Shown piece after piece: positions 12,441 through 27,218 of a stretch of DNA of 64,000 nt (the first letter of the stretch is position 1; each line of letters begins with the position of its first letter). Under the pieces are notes generated by a model that worked only from the letters and a program-made list of their open reading frames with translations, did no database searches and had not been told where the DNA came from. Source of the stretch: Elymus sibiricus. Lineage: Eukaryota; Streptophyta; Magnoliopsida; Poales; Poaceae. The stretch covers positions 246,418,166 to 246,482,165 of the forward strand of contig CM077666.1 of assembly GCA_039707655.1 (NCBI GenBank), written 5' to 3'. The position numbers and the translations under genes were made by a program.

Positions 12441-14071
12441 CATTAGGAATGTAGGAAGTATCCACAACGAAAACTCAGTTACCCACCCATTATATATGAT
12501 TACTCATCCATGCAATTTTGACAACACATCGAAAGAAATTAAAGAAAATGAAAAAAGGCTCAAAAATTGAAATCATTTTGCATGGAGGCCTCTTATGTGC
12601 AATTGCTTGTGGGAAAAATAATAAACTGACAATACCACAATCTTTAAAAAAAAATCTTCACAGGCTGACCTTTCTCCTATGAAGATCAATGACTTTCACC
12701 CAAGAGGACCATGACCATGAGCATCTTCATGGCATAGTACATGATAACATCACCATTTTTGGAAATAACAAGGGTGTTAACATTGTGAGCAATAATTCCA
12801 CAAAAAGATTGAAGATTTGGTTTTAAAAAATAATTTTCTATTTTTCTAGTGCCATGCATGACTATTTTTGTGAAGCAAGTGCCATAAATAAGATTGTAAA
12901 TCGTGCCCTTACAATTTTCTCCTAAAGTATACCACATGGGATGCCAACTACCAATTTTTCATGAATTTCAGAGTGATATTGCCATATTTCATTGATTTAT
13001 TGAATTTCTGGCGATTTACATCAAGTAATTCAAATTTGAACTGCAAGTGTGCTCTAGTTTGGTCCAATAAATTCTGAAAAATCATTTTCACCTTCCACAT
13101 TAGGAATGTAGGCACTATCCACCAAGAAAACTTAGTTACCAACCCATTATATATGATTACTCATCCATGCAATTTTGACAACACATCGAATGAAATTAAA
13201 GAAAATGAAAAAAGGCACAAAAATTGAAATCCGTTTGCATGGAGGCCTCTTATGTGCAATGGCTTGTGGGAAAAATAATAAACTGACAATACCACAAACT
13301 TTAAAAAAAACCTTCACAAATTGACCTATCTCCAATGAGGACCGATGACTTTCAACCAAGATGGCCATGACCATGAGCATCTTCATGGCATAGTACATGA
13401 TAACATCAGCATTTTTGGAAATAACAAGGGTGTTAACATTGTGGGCAATAATTCCACAAAAACGTTGAAGATTTGGTTAAAAAAATTAATTTTCCATTTT
13501 TCTAGTGCCATGCATTACTTTTTTTTGTGAAGCAAGTGCCATAAATAAGATTGTAAATCGTGCCCTTACAATTTTGTCCTAAAGTATACCACATGGGATG
13601 CCAACTGCCAATTTTTCATGAATTTCAGAGTGATATTGCCATATTTCATAGATTTATTGAATTTCTGGTGATAAATAACAAGTAATTCAAATTTGAACTG
13701 CAAGTGTGCTCTAGTTTGGTCCAATAAATTATGAAAAATCATTTTCACCTTCCACGTTAGGAATGTACGCAGTATGCACAAAGAAAACTCAATTAGTCAA
13801 CCATTATATATGATTACTCATGCATGCAATTTTGATAACACATCGAAAGAAATTAAAGAAAATGACAAAACGTTCAAAAATTGAAATCCTTTTGCATGGA
13901 GGCCTCTTATCTGCAATGGTTGTGGGAAAAATAATAAACTGACAATACCACAAACTTTAAAAAAAACCTTCACAGACTGACCTATCTCCGATGAAGATCA
14001 ATGACTTTCAACCAAGATGACCATCACCATGAGCATCTTCATGGCATAGTACATGATAACATCACCATTTT

Positions 14072-14111
14072 TGGAAATAAGAAGGGTGTTAACATTGTGA
14101 GCAATAATTCC
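14072..14111 (+). other. Crossover interval joining super-units I and II
   Basis: The monomer at 14,001 is a chimera. At 14,071 it reads T (CCATTTTTGG), like its downstream counterpart at 23,225, where the upstream counterpart at 4,917 has C. At 14,112 it reads A (CCACAAAAAGA), like the upstream counterpart at 4,958, where 23,266 has G. The exchange lies in the 40 bp between, and the register is kept exactly. This is the expected product of homologous unequal crossing-over between misaligned arrays. Confidence 0.9.
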
Positions 14112-17100
14112 ACAAAAAGATTGAAGATTTGGTTAAAAAAATTAATTTCCCATTTTTCTAGTGCAATGCATGACTTTTTTTGTGAAGCAAGTGCCATAAA
14201 TAAGATTGTAAATCGTGCCCTTACAATTTTCTCCTAAAGTATACCACATGGGATGCCAACTGCCATTTTTTCATGAATTTCAAAGTGATATTGCCATATT
14301 TCATTGAATTATTGAATTTCTGGCGATTTACATTAAGAAATTCAAATTTAAACTGCAAGTATGCTCTAGTTTGGTCCAAATAAATTCTGGAAAATCATTT
14401 TTATCTTCCACATTAGGAATGTAGGAAGTATCCACAAAGAAAACTCCGTGACCCACCCATTATATATGATTACTCATCCATGCAATTTTGACAACACATC
14501 GAAAGAATTAAAGAAAATGAAAAAAAGGCTCAAAAATTGAAATCCTTTTGTATGGAGGCCTCTTATGTGCAATGGCTTGTGGGAAAAATAATAAACTGAC
14601 AATACCACAAATTTTTTATAAAAACCTTCACAGACTGACCTTTCTCCTACGAAGATCAATGACTTTCAACCAGGAGGACCATGACCATGAGCATCTTCAT
14701 GGCAAAGTACATGATAACATCACAATTTTTGGAAATAACAAGTGTGTTAACATTGTGAGCAATAATTCCACAAAAAGATTGAAGATTTGGTTTAAAAAAT
14801 TCATTTTCCATTTTTCTAGTGCTATGCATGACTGTTTTTGTGAAGCAAGTGCCATAAATAAGATTGTAAATCGTGCCCTTACAATTTTGTCCTCAAGTAT
14901 ACCACATGGGATGCCAACTGCCAATTTTTCATGAATTTCAGAGTGATATGGCCATATTTCATTGATTTATTGAATTTCTGGCGATTTACATCAAGTAATT
15001 CAAATTTGAACTGCAAGTGTGCTCTCGTTTGGTCCTAATAAATTCTGAAAAAACATTTTTATCTTTCGCATTAGGAATGTAGGAAGTATCCACAAAGAAA
15101 ACTCAGTTACCCACCCATTATATATGATTACTCATCCATGCAATTTTGACAACACATCGAAAGAAATTAAAGAAAAAGAAAAAAGGCTCAAAAATTGAAA
15201 TCCTTTTGCATGGATGCCTCTTATGTGCAATGGCTTTGGGAAAAATAATAAACTGACAATACCGCAAACTTTTAAAAAAACCTTCACAAACTGACTTATC
15301 TCCGATGAAGATCACTGACTTTCAACCAAGATGACCATCACCATGAGCATCTTCATGGCATAGTACATGATAACATCACTATTTTTGGAAATAACAAGGG
15401 TGTTAACATTGTGAGCAATAATTCCCCAAAAAGGTTGAAGATTTGGTTAAAAAAATTGTTTTTCCAATTTTATAGTGCTATGCATGACTTTTTTTGTGAA
15501 GCAAGTGCCATAAATAAGATTCTAAATTGTGCCCTTACAATTTTGTCCTAAAGTATACCACATGGGATGCCAACTACCAATTTTTCATGAATTTGAGAGT
15601 GATATTGCCATATTTCATTGATTTATTGAATTTCTGGCGATTTACATCAAGTAATTCAAATTTGAATTACAAGTGTGCTCTAGTTTGGTCCAATAAATTC
15701 TGAAAAATCATTTTCACCTTCCACGTTAGGAATGTACGCAGTATCCACAAAGAAAACTTAATTACTCAACCATTATATATGATTACTCATCCATGCAATT
15801 TTGACAACAAATCGAAAGAAATTAAAGAAAATGACAAAACGCTCAAAAATTGAAATACTTTTGCATGGAGGCCACTTATGTGCAATGGCTTGTGGCAAAA
15901 ATAATAAACTGAGAATACCACAAACTTTTAAAAATGCCTTCACAAACTCACCTATCTGCGATGAAGATCAATGACTTTCAACCAAGATGACCATCACCAT
16001 GAGCATCTTCATGGCATAGTACATGATAACATCACCATTTTTGGAAATAAGAAGGGTGTTAACATTGTGAGCAATAATTCCACAAAAAGATTGAAGATTT
16101 GGTTAAAAAAATTAATTTTCCATTTTTCCAGTGCTATGCATGACTTTTTTTGTGAAGCAAGTGCCATAAATAAGATTGTAAATCGTGCCCTTGCAATTTT
16201 CTCCTAAAGTTTACCACATGGGATGCCAACTGCCAATTTTTCATGAATTTCAGAGTGATATTGCCATATTTCATTGAATTATTGAATTTCTGGCAATTTA
16301 CATCAAGTAATTCAAATTTGAACTTCAAGTGTGCTCTAGTTTGGTCCAAATAAATTCTGGAAAATCATTTTTATCTTCCACATTAGGAATGTAGGAAGTA
16401 TCCACAAAGAAAACTCCATTACCCACCCATTATATATGATTACTCATCCATGCAATTTTGACAACACATCGAAAGAATTAAAGAAAATGAAAAAAGGCTC
16501 AAAAATTGAAATCCTTTTGCATGGAGGCCTCTTATGTGCAGTGGCTTGTGGGAAAAATAATAAACTGAAATACCACAAATTATTTTTCCATTTTTCTAGT
16601 GCTATGCATGACTTTTTTTGTGAAGCAAGTGCCATAAATAAGACTGTAAATCGTGCCCTTACAATTTTCTCCTAAAGTATACCACATGGGATGCCAACTG
16701 CCAATTTTTCATGAATTTCAGAGTGATATTGCCTTAGTTCATTGATTTATTGAATTTCTGGCAATTTACCTCAAGTAATTCAAATTTGAACTGCAAGTGT
16801 GCTCTAGTTTGGTCCAATAAATTCTGAAAAATCATTTTCACCTTCCACGTTAGGAATGTACGCTGTATCCACAAAGAAAACTCAATTACTCAACCATTAT
16901 ATATGATTACTCATCCATGCAATTTTGACAACACATTGAAAGAATTAAAGAAAATGAAAAAAAGGCTCAAAAATTGAAATCCTTTTGTATGGAGGCCTCA
17001 TATGTGCAATGGCTTGTGGGAAAAATAATAAACTGACAATACCACAAATTTTTTATAAAAACCTTCAGAGACTGACCTTTCTCCTACGAAGATCAATGAC

Positions 17101-20100
17101 TTTCAACCAGGAGGACCATGACCATGAGCATCTTCATGGCAAAGTAAATGATAACATCACCATTTTTGGAAATAACAAGTGTGTTAACATTGTGAGCAAT
17201 AATTCCACAAAAAGATTGAAGATTTGGTTTAAAAAATTAATTTTCCATTTTTCTAGTGCTATGCATGACTGTTTTTGTGAAGCAAGTGCCATAAATAAGA
17301 TTTCAAATCGTGCCCTTACAATTTTGTCCTCAAGTATACCACATGGGATGCCAACTGCCAATTTTTCATGAATTTCAGAGTGATATGGCCATATTTCATT
17401 GATTTATTGAATTTCTAGCGATTTACATCAAGTAATTCAAATTTTAACTGCAAGTGTGCTCTCGTTTGGTCCTAATAAATTCTGAAAAATCATTTTTATC
17501 TTTCGCATTAGGAATGTAGGAAGTATCCACAAAGAAAACTCAGTTACCCACCCATTATATATGATTACTCATCCATGCAATTTTGACAACACATCGAAAG
17601 AAATTAAAGAAAAAGAAAAAAGGCTCAAAAATTGAAATCCTTTTGCATGGAGGCCTCTTATGTGCAATGGCTTTGGGAAAAATAATAAACTGACAATACC
17701 GCAAACTTTTAAAAAAACCTTCACAGACTGACTTATCTCCGATGAAGATCACTGACTTTCAACCAAGATGACCATCACCATGAGCATCTTCATGGCATAG
17801 TACATGATAACATCACTATTTTTGGAAATAACAAGGGTGTTAACATTGTGAGCAATAATTCCACAAAAAGGTTGAAGATTTGGTTAAAAAAATTATTTTT
17901 CCAATTTTATAGTGCTATGCATGACTTTTTTTTTGTGAAGCAAGTGCCATAAATATGATTCTAAATTGTGCCCTTACAATTTTGTCCTAAAGTATACCAC
18001 ATGGGATGCCAACTGCCAATTTTTCATGAATTTGAGAGTGATATTGCCATATTTCATTGATTTATTGAATTTCTGGCGATTTACATCAAGTAATTCAAAT
18101 TTGAATTACAAGTGTGCTCTAGTTTGGTCCAATAAATTCTGAAAAATCATTTTCACCTTCCACGTTAGGAATGTACGCAGTATCCACAAAGAAAACTCAA
18201 TTACTCAACCATTATATATGATTACTCATCCATGCAATTTTGACAACATATCGAAAGAAATTAAAGAAAATGACAAAACGCTCAAATATTGAAATACTTT
18301 TGCATGGAGGCCTCTTATGTGCAATGGCTTGTGGCAAAAATAATAAACTGAGAATACCACAAGCTTTTAAAAAAGCCTTCACAAACTCACCTGTGTGCGA
18401 TGAAGATCAATGACTTTCAACCAAGATGACCATCACCATGAGCATCTTCATGGCATAGTACATGATAACATCACCATTTTTGGAAATAAGAAGGGTGTTA
18501 ACATTGTGAGCAATAATTCCACAAAAAGATTGAAGATTTGGTTAAAAAAATTAATTTTCCATTTTTCCAGTGCTATGCATGACTTTTTTTGTGAAGCAAG
18601 TGCCATAAATAAGATTGTAAATTGTGCCCTTACAATTTTCTCCTAAAGTTTACCACATGGGATGCCAACTGCCAATTTTTCATGAATTTCAGAGTGATAT
18701 TGCCATATTTCATTGAATTATTGAATTTCTGGCAATTTACATCAAGTAATTCAAATTTGAACTTTAAGTGTGCTCTAGTTTGGTCCAAATAAATTCTGGA
18801 AAATCATTTTTATCTTCCACATTAGGAATGTAGGAAGTATCCACAAAGAAAACTCCATTACCCACCCATTATATATGATTACTCATCCATGCAATTTTGA
18901 CAACACATCGAAAGAATTAAAGAAAATGAAAAAAGGCTCAAAAATTGAAATCCTTTTGCATGGAGGCCTCTTATGTGCAATGGCTTGTGGGAAAAATAAT
19001 AAACTGAAATACCACAAATTATTTTTCCATTTTTCTAGTGCTATGCATGACTTTTTTTGTGAAGCAAGTGCCATAAATAAGACTGTAAATCGTGCCCTTA
19101 CAATTTTCTCCTAAAGTATACCACATGGGATGCCAACTGCCAATTTTTCATGAATTTCAGAGTGATATTGCCATAGTTCATTGATTTATTGAATTTCTGG
19201 CAATTTACCTCAAGTAATTCAAATTTGAACTGCAAGTGTGCTCTAGTTTGGTCCAATAAATTCTGAAAAATCATTTTCACCTTCCACGTTAGGAATGTAT
19301 GCAGTATCCACAAAGAAAACTCAATTACCAACCATTATATATGATTACTCATCCATGCAATTTTGACAACACATCGTAAGAAATTAAAGAAAATGAAAAA
19401 AGGCTCAAAAATTGAAATCCTTTTGCATGGAGGCCTCTTATGTGAAATGGCTTGTGGGAAAAATAATAAACTGACAATACCACAAACTTTAAAAAAACCT
19501 TCACAAACTGACCTATCTCCGATGAAGATCAATGACTTTCAACCAAGATGACCATCACCATGAGCATCTTCATGGCATAGTACATGATAACATCACCATT
19601 TCTGGAAATAAGAAGGGTGTTAACATTGTGAGCAATAATTCCACAAAAAGATTGAAGATTTGGTTAAAAAAATTAATTTCCCATTTTTCTAGTGCAATGC
19701 ATGACTTTTTTTGTGAAGCAAGTGCCATAAATAAGATTGTAAATCATGCCCTTACAATTTTCTCCTAAAGTATACCACATGGGATGCCAACTGCCATTTT
19801 TCATGAATTTCAAAGTGATATTGCCATATTTCATTGAATTATTGAATTTCTGGCGATTTACATTAAGTAATTCAAATTTAAACTGCAAGTATGCTCTAGT
19901 TTGGTCCAAATAAATTCTGGAAAATCATTTTTATGTTCCACATTAGGAATGTAGGAAGTATCCACAAAGAAAACTCCGTGACCAACCCATTATATATGAT
20001 TACTCATCCATGCAATTTTGACAACACATCGAAAGAATTAAAGAAAATGAAAAAAAGGCTCAAAAATTGAAATCCTTTTGTATGGAGGACTCTTATGTGC

Positions 20101-23100
20101 AATGGCTTGTGGGAAAAATAATAAACTGACAATACCACAAATTTTTTATAAAAACCTTCACAGACTGACCTTTCTCCTACGAAGATCAATGACTTTCAAC
20201 CAGGAGGACCATGACCATGAGCATCTTCATGGCAAAGTACATGATAACATCACCATTTTTGGAAATAACAAGTGTGTTAACATTCTGAGCAATAATTCCA
20301 CAAAAAGATTGAAGATTTGGTTTAAAAAATTAATTTTCCATTTTCCTAGTGCTATGCATGACTGTTTTTGTGAAGCAAGTGCCATAAATAAGATTGTAAA
20401 TCGTGCCCTTACAATTTTGTCCTCAAGTATACCACATGGGATGCCAACTGCCAATTTTTCATGAATTTCAGAGTGATATGGCCATATTTCATTGATTTAT
20501 TGAATTTCTGGCGATTTACATCAAGTAATTCAAATTTGAACTGCAAGTGTGCTCTCGTTTGGTCCTAATAAATTCTGAAAAATCATTTTTATCTTTCGCA
20601 TTAGGAATGTAGGAAGTATCCACAAAGAAAACTCAGTTACCCACCCATTATATATGATGACTCATCCATGCAATTTTGACAACACATCGAAAGAAATTAA
20701 AGAAAAAGAAAAAAGGCTCAAAAATTGAAATCCTTTTGCATGGAGGCCTCTTATGTGCAATGGCTTTGGGAAAAATAATAAACTGACAATACCGCAAACT
20801 TTTTTAAAAAACCTTCACAGACTGACCTTCTCCTATGAAGATCAATGACTTTCAACCAAGAGGACCATGACCATGAGCATCTTCATGGCATAGTACATGA
20901 TAACATCACCATTTTTTGAAATAACAAGGGTGTTAACATTGTGAGCAATAATTCCAGAAAATGATCGAAGATTTGTTTAAAAATAATAATTTTCCATTTT
21001 TCTAGTGCCATGCATGACTTTTTTTGTGAAGCAAGTGCCATAAATAAGATTGTAAATCGTGCCCTTACAATTTTCTCCTAAAGTATACCACATGGGATGC
21101 CAACTGCCAATTTTTCATGCATTTCAGAGTGATATTGCCGTATTTCATTGATTTATTGAATTTCGGGCGATTTACATCAAGTAATTCAAATTTGAACTGC
21201 AAGTGTGGTCTAGTTTGGTAAAATAAATTCTGAAAAATCATTTTCACCTTCCACATTAGGAATGTAGGAAATGGCTTGTGGGAAAAATAATAAACTGACA
21301 ATACCACAAACTTTTAAAAATGCTTCACAAACTGACCTATCTCCGATGAAGATCAATGACTTTCAATCAAGATGACCATCACCATGAGCATCTTCATGGC
21401 ATAGTACATGATAACATCACCATTTTTGGAAACAACAAGGGTGTTAACATTGTGAGCAATAATTCCACAAAAAGATTGAAGATTTGGTTAAAAAAATTAA
21501 TTTTCCATTTTTCTAGTGCTATGCATGACTTTTTTTGTGAAGCAAGTGCCATAAATAAGATTGTAAATCGTGCCCTTACAATTTTTGGCTTCCACATTAG
21601 GAATGTAGGAAGTATCCACAACGAAAACTCAGTTACCCACCCATTATATATGATTACTCATCCATGCAATTTTGACAACACATCGAAAGAAATTAAAGAA
21701 AATGAAAAAAGGCTCAAAAATTGAAATCATTTTGCATGGAGGCCTCTTATGTGCAATTGCTTGTGGGAAAAATAATAAACTGACAATACCACAATCTTTA
21801 AAAAAAAATCTTCACAGGCTGACCTTTCTCCTATGAAGATCAATGACTTTCACCCAAGAGGACCATGACCATGAGCATCTTCATGGCATAGTACATGATA
21901 ACATCACCATTTTTGGAAATAACAAGGGTGTTAACATTGTGAGCAATAATTCCACAAAAAGATTGAAGATTTGGTTTTAAAAAATAATTTTCTATTTTTC
22001 TAGTGCCATGCATGACTATTTTTGTGAAGCAAGTGCCATAAATAAGATTGTAAATCGTGCCCTTACAATTTTCTCCTAAAGTATACCACATGGGATGCCA
22101 ACTACCAATTTTTCATGAATTTCAGAGTGATATTGCCATATTTCATTGATTTATTGAATTTCTGGCGATTTACATCAAGTAATTCAAATTTGAACTGCAA
22201 GTGTGCTCTAGTTTGGTCCAATAAATTCTGAAAAATCATTTTCACCTTCCACATTAGGAATGTAGGCACTATCCACCAAGAAAACTTAGTTACCAACCCA
22301 TTATATATGATTACTCATCCATGCAATTTTGACAACACATCGAATGAAATTAAAGAAAATGAAAAAAGGCACAAAAATTGAAATCCGTTTGCATGGAGGC
22401 CTCTTATGTGCAATGGCTTGTGGGAAAAATAATAAACTGACAATACCACAAACTTTAAAAAAAACCTTCACAAATTGACCTATCTCCAATGAGGACCGAT
22501 GACTTTCAACCAAGATGGCCATGACCATGAGCATCTTCATGGCATAGTACATGATAACATCAGCATTTTTGGAAATAACAAGGGTGTTAACATTGTGGGC
22601 AATAATTCCACAAAAACGTTGAAGATTTGGTTAAAAAAATTAATTTTCCATTTTTCTAGTGCCATGCATTACTTTTTTTTGTGAAGCAAGTGCCATAAAT
22701 AAGATTGTAAATCGTGCCCTTACAATTTTGTCCTAAAGTATACCACATGGGATGCCAACTGCCAATTTTTCATGAATTTCAGAGTGATATTGCCATATTT
22801 CATAGATTTATTGAATTTCTGGTGATAAATAACAAGTAATTCAAATTTGAACTGCAAGTGTGCTCTAGTTTGGTCCAATAAATTATGAAAAATCATTTTC
22901 ACCTTCCACGTTAGGAATGTACGCAGTATGCACAAAGAAAACTCAATTAGTCAACCATTATATATGATTACTCATGCATGCAATTTTGATAACACATCGA
23001 AAGAAATTAAAGAAAATGACAAAACGTTCAAAAATTGAAATCCTTTTGCATGGAGGCCTCTTATCTGCAATGGTTGTGGGAAAAATAATAAACTGACAAT

Positions 23101-23225
23101 ACCACAAACTTTAAAAAAAACCTTCACAGACTGACCTATCTCCGATGAAGATCAATGACTTTCAACCAAGATGACCATCACCATGAGCATCTTCATGGCA
23201 TAGTACATGATAACATCACCATTTT
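14072..23225 (+). repeat. Super-unit II, near-perfect copy of super-unit I
   Basis: Landmarks are at 14659, 15315, 15971, 17096, 17752, 18410, 19532, 20189, 20845, 21356, 21843, 22499 and 23155. Scanning by eye I noticed only two differences from super-unit I. C at 7,783 becomes T at 16,937 (a CpG to TpG change). One A/T position differs in the T-then-A run near 11,651 versus 20,805. There may be others I missed, but the copy is clearly very recent or recently homogenised. Confidence 0.95.
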
Positions 23226-26200
23226 TGGAAATAAGAAGGGTGTTAACATTGTGAGCAATAATTCCGCAAAAAGGTTGAAGATTTGGTTAAAAAAATTAAT
23301 TTTCCATTTTTCTAGTGCCATGCATTACTTTTTTTTGTGAAGCAAGTGCCATAAATAAGATTGCAAATCATGCCCTTACAATTTTTTCCTAAAGTATACC
23401 ACATGGGATGCCAACTGCCAATTTTCCATGAATTTCAGAGTGATATTGCCATATTTCATTGATTTATTGAATTTCTGGCGATTTACATCAAGTAATTCAA
23501 ATTTGAACTGCAAGTGTGCTGTAGTTTGGTCCAAATAAATTCTGAAAAATCATTTTTACCTTCCACATAAGGAATGTAGGAAGTATCCACAAAGAAAACC
23601 CAGTTACCCACCCATTATATATGATTACTCATCCATGCAATTTTGATAAAACATCGAAAGAAATTAAAGAAAATGAAAAAAGGCTGAAAAATTGAAATCC
23701 TTTTGCATGGAGGCCTCTTATGTGCAATGGCTTGTGGGAAAAATAATATACTGACAATACCACAAACTTTTTAAAGAAACCTTCACAGGCTGACCTTTCT
23801 CCTATGAAGATCAATGACTTTCAACCAAGAGGACCATGACCATCAGCATCTTCATGGCATAGTACATGATAACATCACCATTTTTGGAAATAACTAGGGT
23901 GTTAACATTGTGAGCAATAATTCCACAAAAAGATTGAAGATTTGGTTAAAAAAACTTAATTTTCCATTTTTCTAGTGCCATGCATGACTTTTTTGTGAAG
24001 CAAGTGCCATAAATAAGATTGTAAATCGTGCCCTTACAATTTTCTCCTAAAGTATACCAAATGGGATGCCAACTGCCAATTTTTCATGAATTTCAGAGTG
24101 ATATTGCCACATTTCATTGATTTATTGAATTTATGGCGATTTACATCAAGTAATTCAAATTTGAACTGCAAGTGTGCTCTAGTTTGGTCCAAATAAATTC
24201 TGGAAAATCATTTTTATCTTCCACATTAGGAATGTAGGCAGTATCCACAAAGAAAACTCAGTTACCAACCCATTATAAATGATTACTCATCCATGCAATT
24301 TTGACAACACATCGAAAGAAATTAAAGAAAATGAAAAAAGGCTGAAAATTGAAATCCTTTTCCATGGAGGCCTGTTATGTCGAATGGCTTGTGGGAAAAA
24401 TAATAATCTGACAATACCACAAACTAAAAAAAAACATTCACAAACTGACCTATCTCCTATGAGGATCAATGACTTTCAACCAAGATGACCATGACCATGA
24501 GCATCTTCATGTCATAGTACATAATAGCATCACCATTTTTCGAAATAACCAGGGTGTTAACATGGTGAGCAATAATTCCACAAAAAGATTGAAGATTTGG
24601 TTAAAAAATATTTTTCCATTTTTCTAGTGAGATGCATGACTTTTTTGTGAAGCAGGTGTCATAAATAAGATTGTAAATCATGCCATCACAATTTTGTCCT
24701 AAAGTATACCACATGGGATGCCAACTGCCAATTTTTCATGAATTTCAGAGCGATATTGCCATAGTTCATTGATTGATTGAATTTCTGGCGATTTACATCA
24801 AGTAATTCAAATTTGAACTGCAAGTGTGCTCTAGTTTGGTCCAATAAATTCCGAAAAATCATTTTCACCTTCCACGTTAGGAATGTACGCAGTATCCACA
24901 AACAAAACTCAATTACCCAACCATTATATATGATTACTCATCCATGCAATTTTGACAACACATCGAAAGAAATAAAAGAAAATGAAAAAAGGCTCAAAAA
25001 TTGAAATCCTTTTGCATGGAGGCCTCTTATGTGCAATGGCTTGTGGGAAAAAAAATAAACTGACAATACCACAAACTTTTAAAAAAACTTCACAAACTGA
25101 CCTATCTCCAATGAAGATCAATGACTTTCAACCAAGATGACCATCACCATGAGCATCTTCATGGAATAGTACATGATAACATCACCATTTTTGGAAATAA
25201 CAATGGTGTTAACATTGTGAGCAATAATTCCACAAATAGGTTGAAGATTTGGTTAAAAAAATTAATTTTCCATTTTTCTAGTGCTATGCACGACTTTTTT
25301 TGTGAAGCAAGTGCCATAAATAAGATTGTAAATCGTGCCCTTACAATTTTCTCCTAAAGTATACCACATGGAATGCCAACTGCCAATTTTTCATGAATTT
25401 CAGAGTGATATTGCCATATTTCATCGATTTATTGAATTTCTGCCATTTACATCAAGTAATTCAAATTTGAACTGCAAGTGTGCTCTAGTTTGGTCCAATA
25501 AATTCTAAAAAATCATTTTCACCTTCCACGTTAGGAATGTACGCAGTATCCACAAAGAAAACTCAATTACTCAACCATTATATATGATTACTCATCCATG
25601 CAATTTTCATAACACATCGAAAGAAATTAAAGAAAATGAAAAAAGGCTCAAAAATTGAAATCGTTTTGCATGGAGGCCTCTTATGTGCAATGGCTTGTGG
25701 GGAAAATAATAAACTGATAATACCACAAACTTTTAAAAAAACCTTCACAAACTGACTTATCTCCGATGAAGATCACTGACTTTCAACCAAGATGACCATC
25801 ACCATGAGCATCTTCATGGCATAGTACATGATAACATCACTATTTTTGGAAATAACAAGGGTGTTAACATTGTGAGCAATAATTCCACAAAAAGGTTGAA
25901 GATTTGGTTAAAAAAAATATTTTTCCAATTTTATAGTGCTATGCATGACTTTTTTTGTGAAGCAATTGCCATATATAAGATTGTAAATCATGCCATCACA
26001 ATTTTGTCCTAAAGTATACCACATGGGATGCCAACTGCCAATTTTTCATGAATTTGAGAGTGATATTGCCATATTTCATTGATTTATTGAATTTCTGGCG
26101 ATTTACATCAAGTAATTCAAATTTGAACTACAAGTGTGCTCTAGTTTGGTCCAATAAATTCTGAAAAATCATTTTCACCTTTCACGTTAGGAATGTACGC

Positions 26201-27213
26201 AGTATCCACAAAGAAAACTCAATTACTCAACCATTATATATGATTACCCATCCATGCAATTTTGACAACACATCGAAAGAAATTAAAGAAAATGACAGAA
26301 CGCTCAAAAATTGAAATACTTTTGCATGGAGGCCTCTTATGTGCAATGGCTTGTGGCAAAAATAATAAACTGAGAATACCACAAACTTTTAAAAAAGCCT
26401 TCACAAACGGACCTATCTGCGATGAAGATCAATGACTTTCAACCAAGATGACCATCACCATGAGCATCTTCATGGCATAGTACATGATAACATCACCATT
26501 TTTGGAAATAAGAAGGGTGTTAACATTGTGAGCAATAATTCCACAAAAAGATTGAAGATTTGGTTAAAAAAATTAATTTTCCATTTTTCCAGTGCTATGC
26601 ATGACTTTTTTTGGGAAGCAAGTGCCATAAATAAGATTGTAAATCGTGCCCTTACAATTTTCTCCTAAAGTTTACCACATGGGATGCCAACTGCCAATTT
26701 TTCATGAATTTCAGAGTGATATTGCCATACTTCATTGAAATATTGAATTTCTGGCAATTTACATCAAGTAATTCAAATTTGAACTTCAAGTGTGGTCTAG
26801 TTTGGTCCAAATAAATTCTGGAAAATCATTTTTATCTTCCACATTAGGAATGTAGGAAGTATCCACAAAGAAAACTCCATTACCCACCCATTATATATGA
26901 TTACTCATCCATGCAATTTTGACAACACATCGAAAGAATTAAAGAAAATGAAAAAAGGCTCAAAAATTGAAATCCTTTTGCATGGAGGCCTCTTATGTGC
27001 AATCGCTTGTAGGAAAAATAATAAACTGAAATACCACAAATTAATTTTCCATTTTTCTAGTGCAATGCATGACTTTTTTTGTGAAGCAAGTGCCATAAAT
27101 ATGACTGTAAATCGTGCCCTTACAATTTTCTCCTAAAGTATACCACATGGGATGCCAACTGCCAATTTTTCATGAATTTCAGAGTGATATTGCCATAGTT
27201 CATTGATTTATTG

Positions 27214-27218
27214 AATTT
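27214..27218 (+). other. 10-bp deletion between AATTT direct repeats
   Basis: The usual GAATTTCTGGCAATTTACC is shortened to GAATTTACC. The missing 10 bp is exactly the interval between two AATTT copies, as expected of replication slippage or short-homology repair. It distinguishes the fused pair at 26,432 (1,112 bp) from its 1,122-bp relatives. Confidence 0.88.

Larger units (their letters stand above)
9256..14000 (+). repeat. Fourth higher-order copy running into variant, deleted monomers
   Basis: Landmarks are at 9256, 10378, 11035, 11691, 12202, 12689 and 13345. The first part follows the pentamer order, with the fused pair at 9256-10377. From 11,691 the order changes: a monomer with a 145-bp deletion (11691-12201), one with a 169-bp deletion (12202-12688), then two full-length monomers of other classes. 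This ends the clean 3.09-kb periodicity. The stretch is found again at 18410-23154 (near-identical) and in altered form at 26432-32290. Confidence 0.9.
4917..14071 (+). repeat. Super-unit I of the 9,154-bp tandem duplication
   Basis: Every landmark in this segment recurs 9,154 bp downstream: 5505/14659, 6161/15315, 6817/15971, 7942/17096, 8598/17752, 9256/18410, 10378/19532, 11035/20189, 11691/20845, 12202/21356, 12689/21843 and 13345/22499. Private variants such as GAGGCCACTT and the nine-T run near 8772 are shared with the second copy. The unit has 15 nominal monomers, and 15 x 656 minus the four internal deletions (190, 190, 145, 169) gives exactly 9,154. The left boundary can only be placed within about 40 bp. 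Confidence 0.95.

Noticed and set aside
1..14000. CRISPR array
   Set aside because: Repeats are ~656 bp and contiguous, with no short repeat and unique-spacer alternation.
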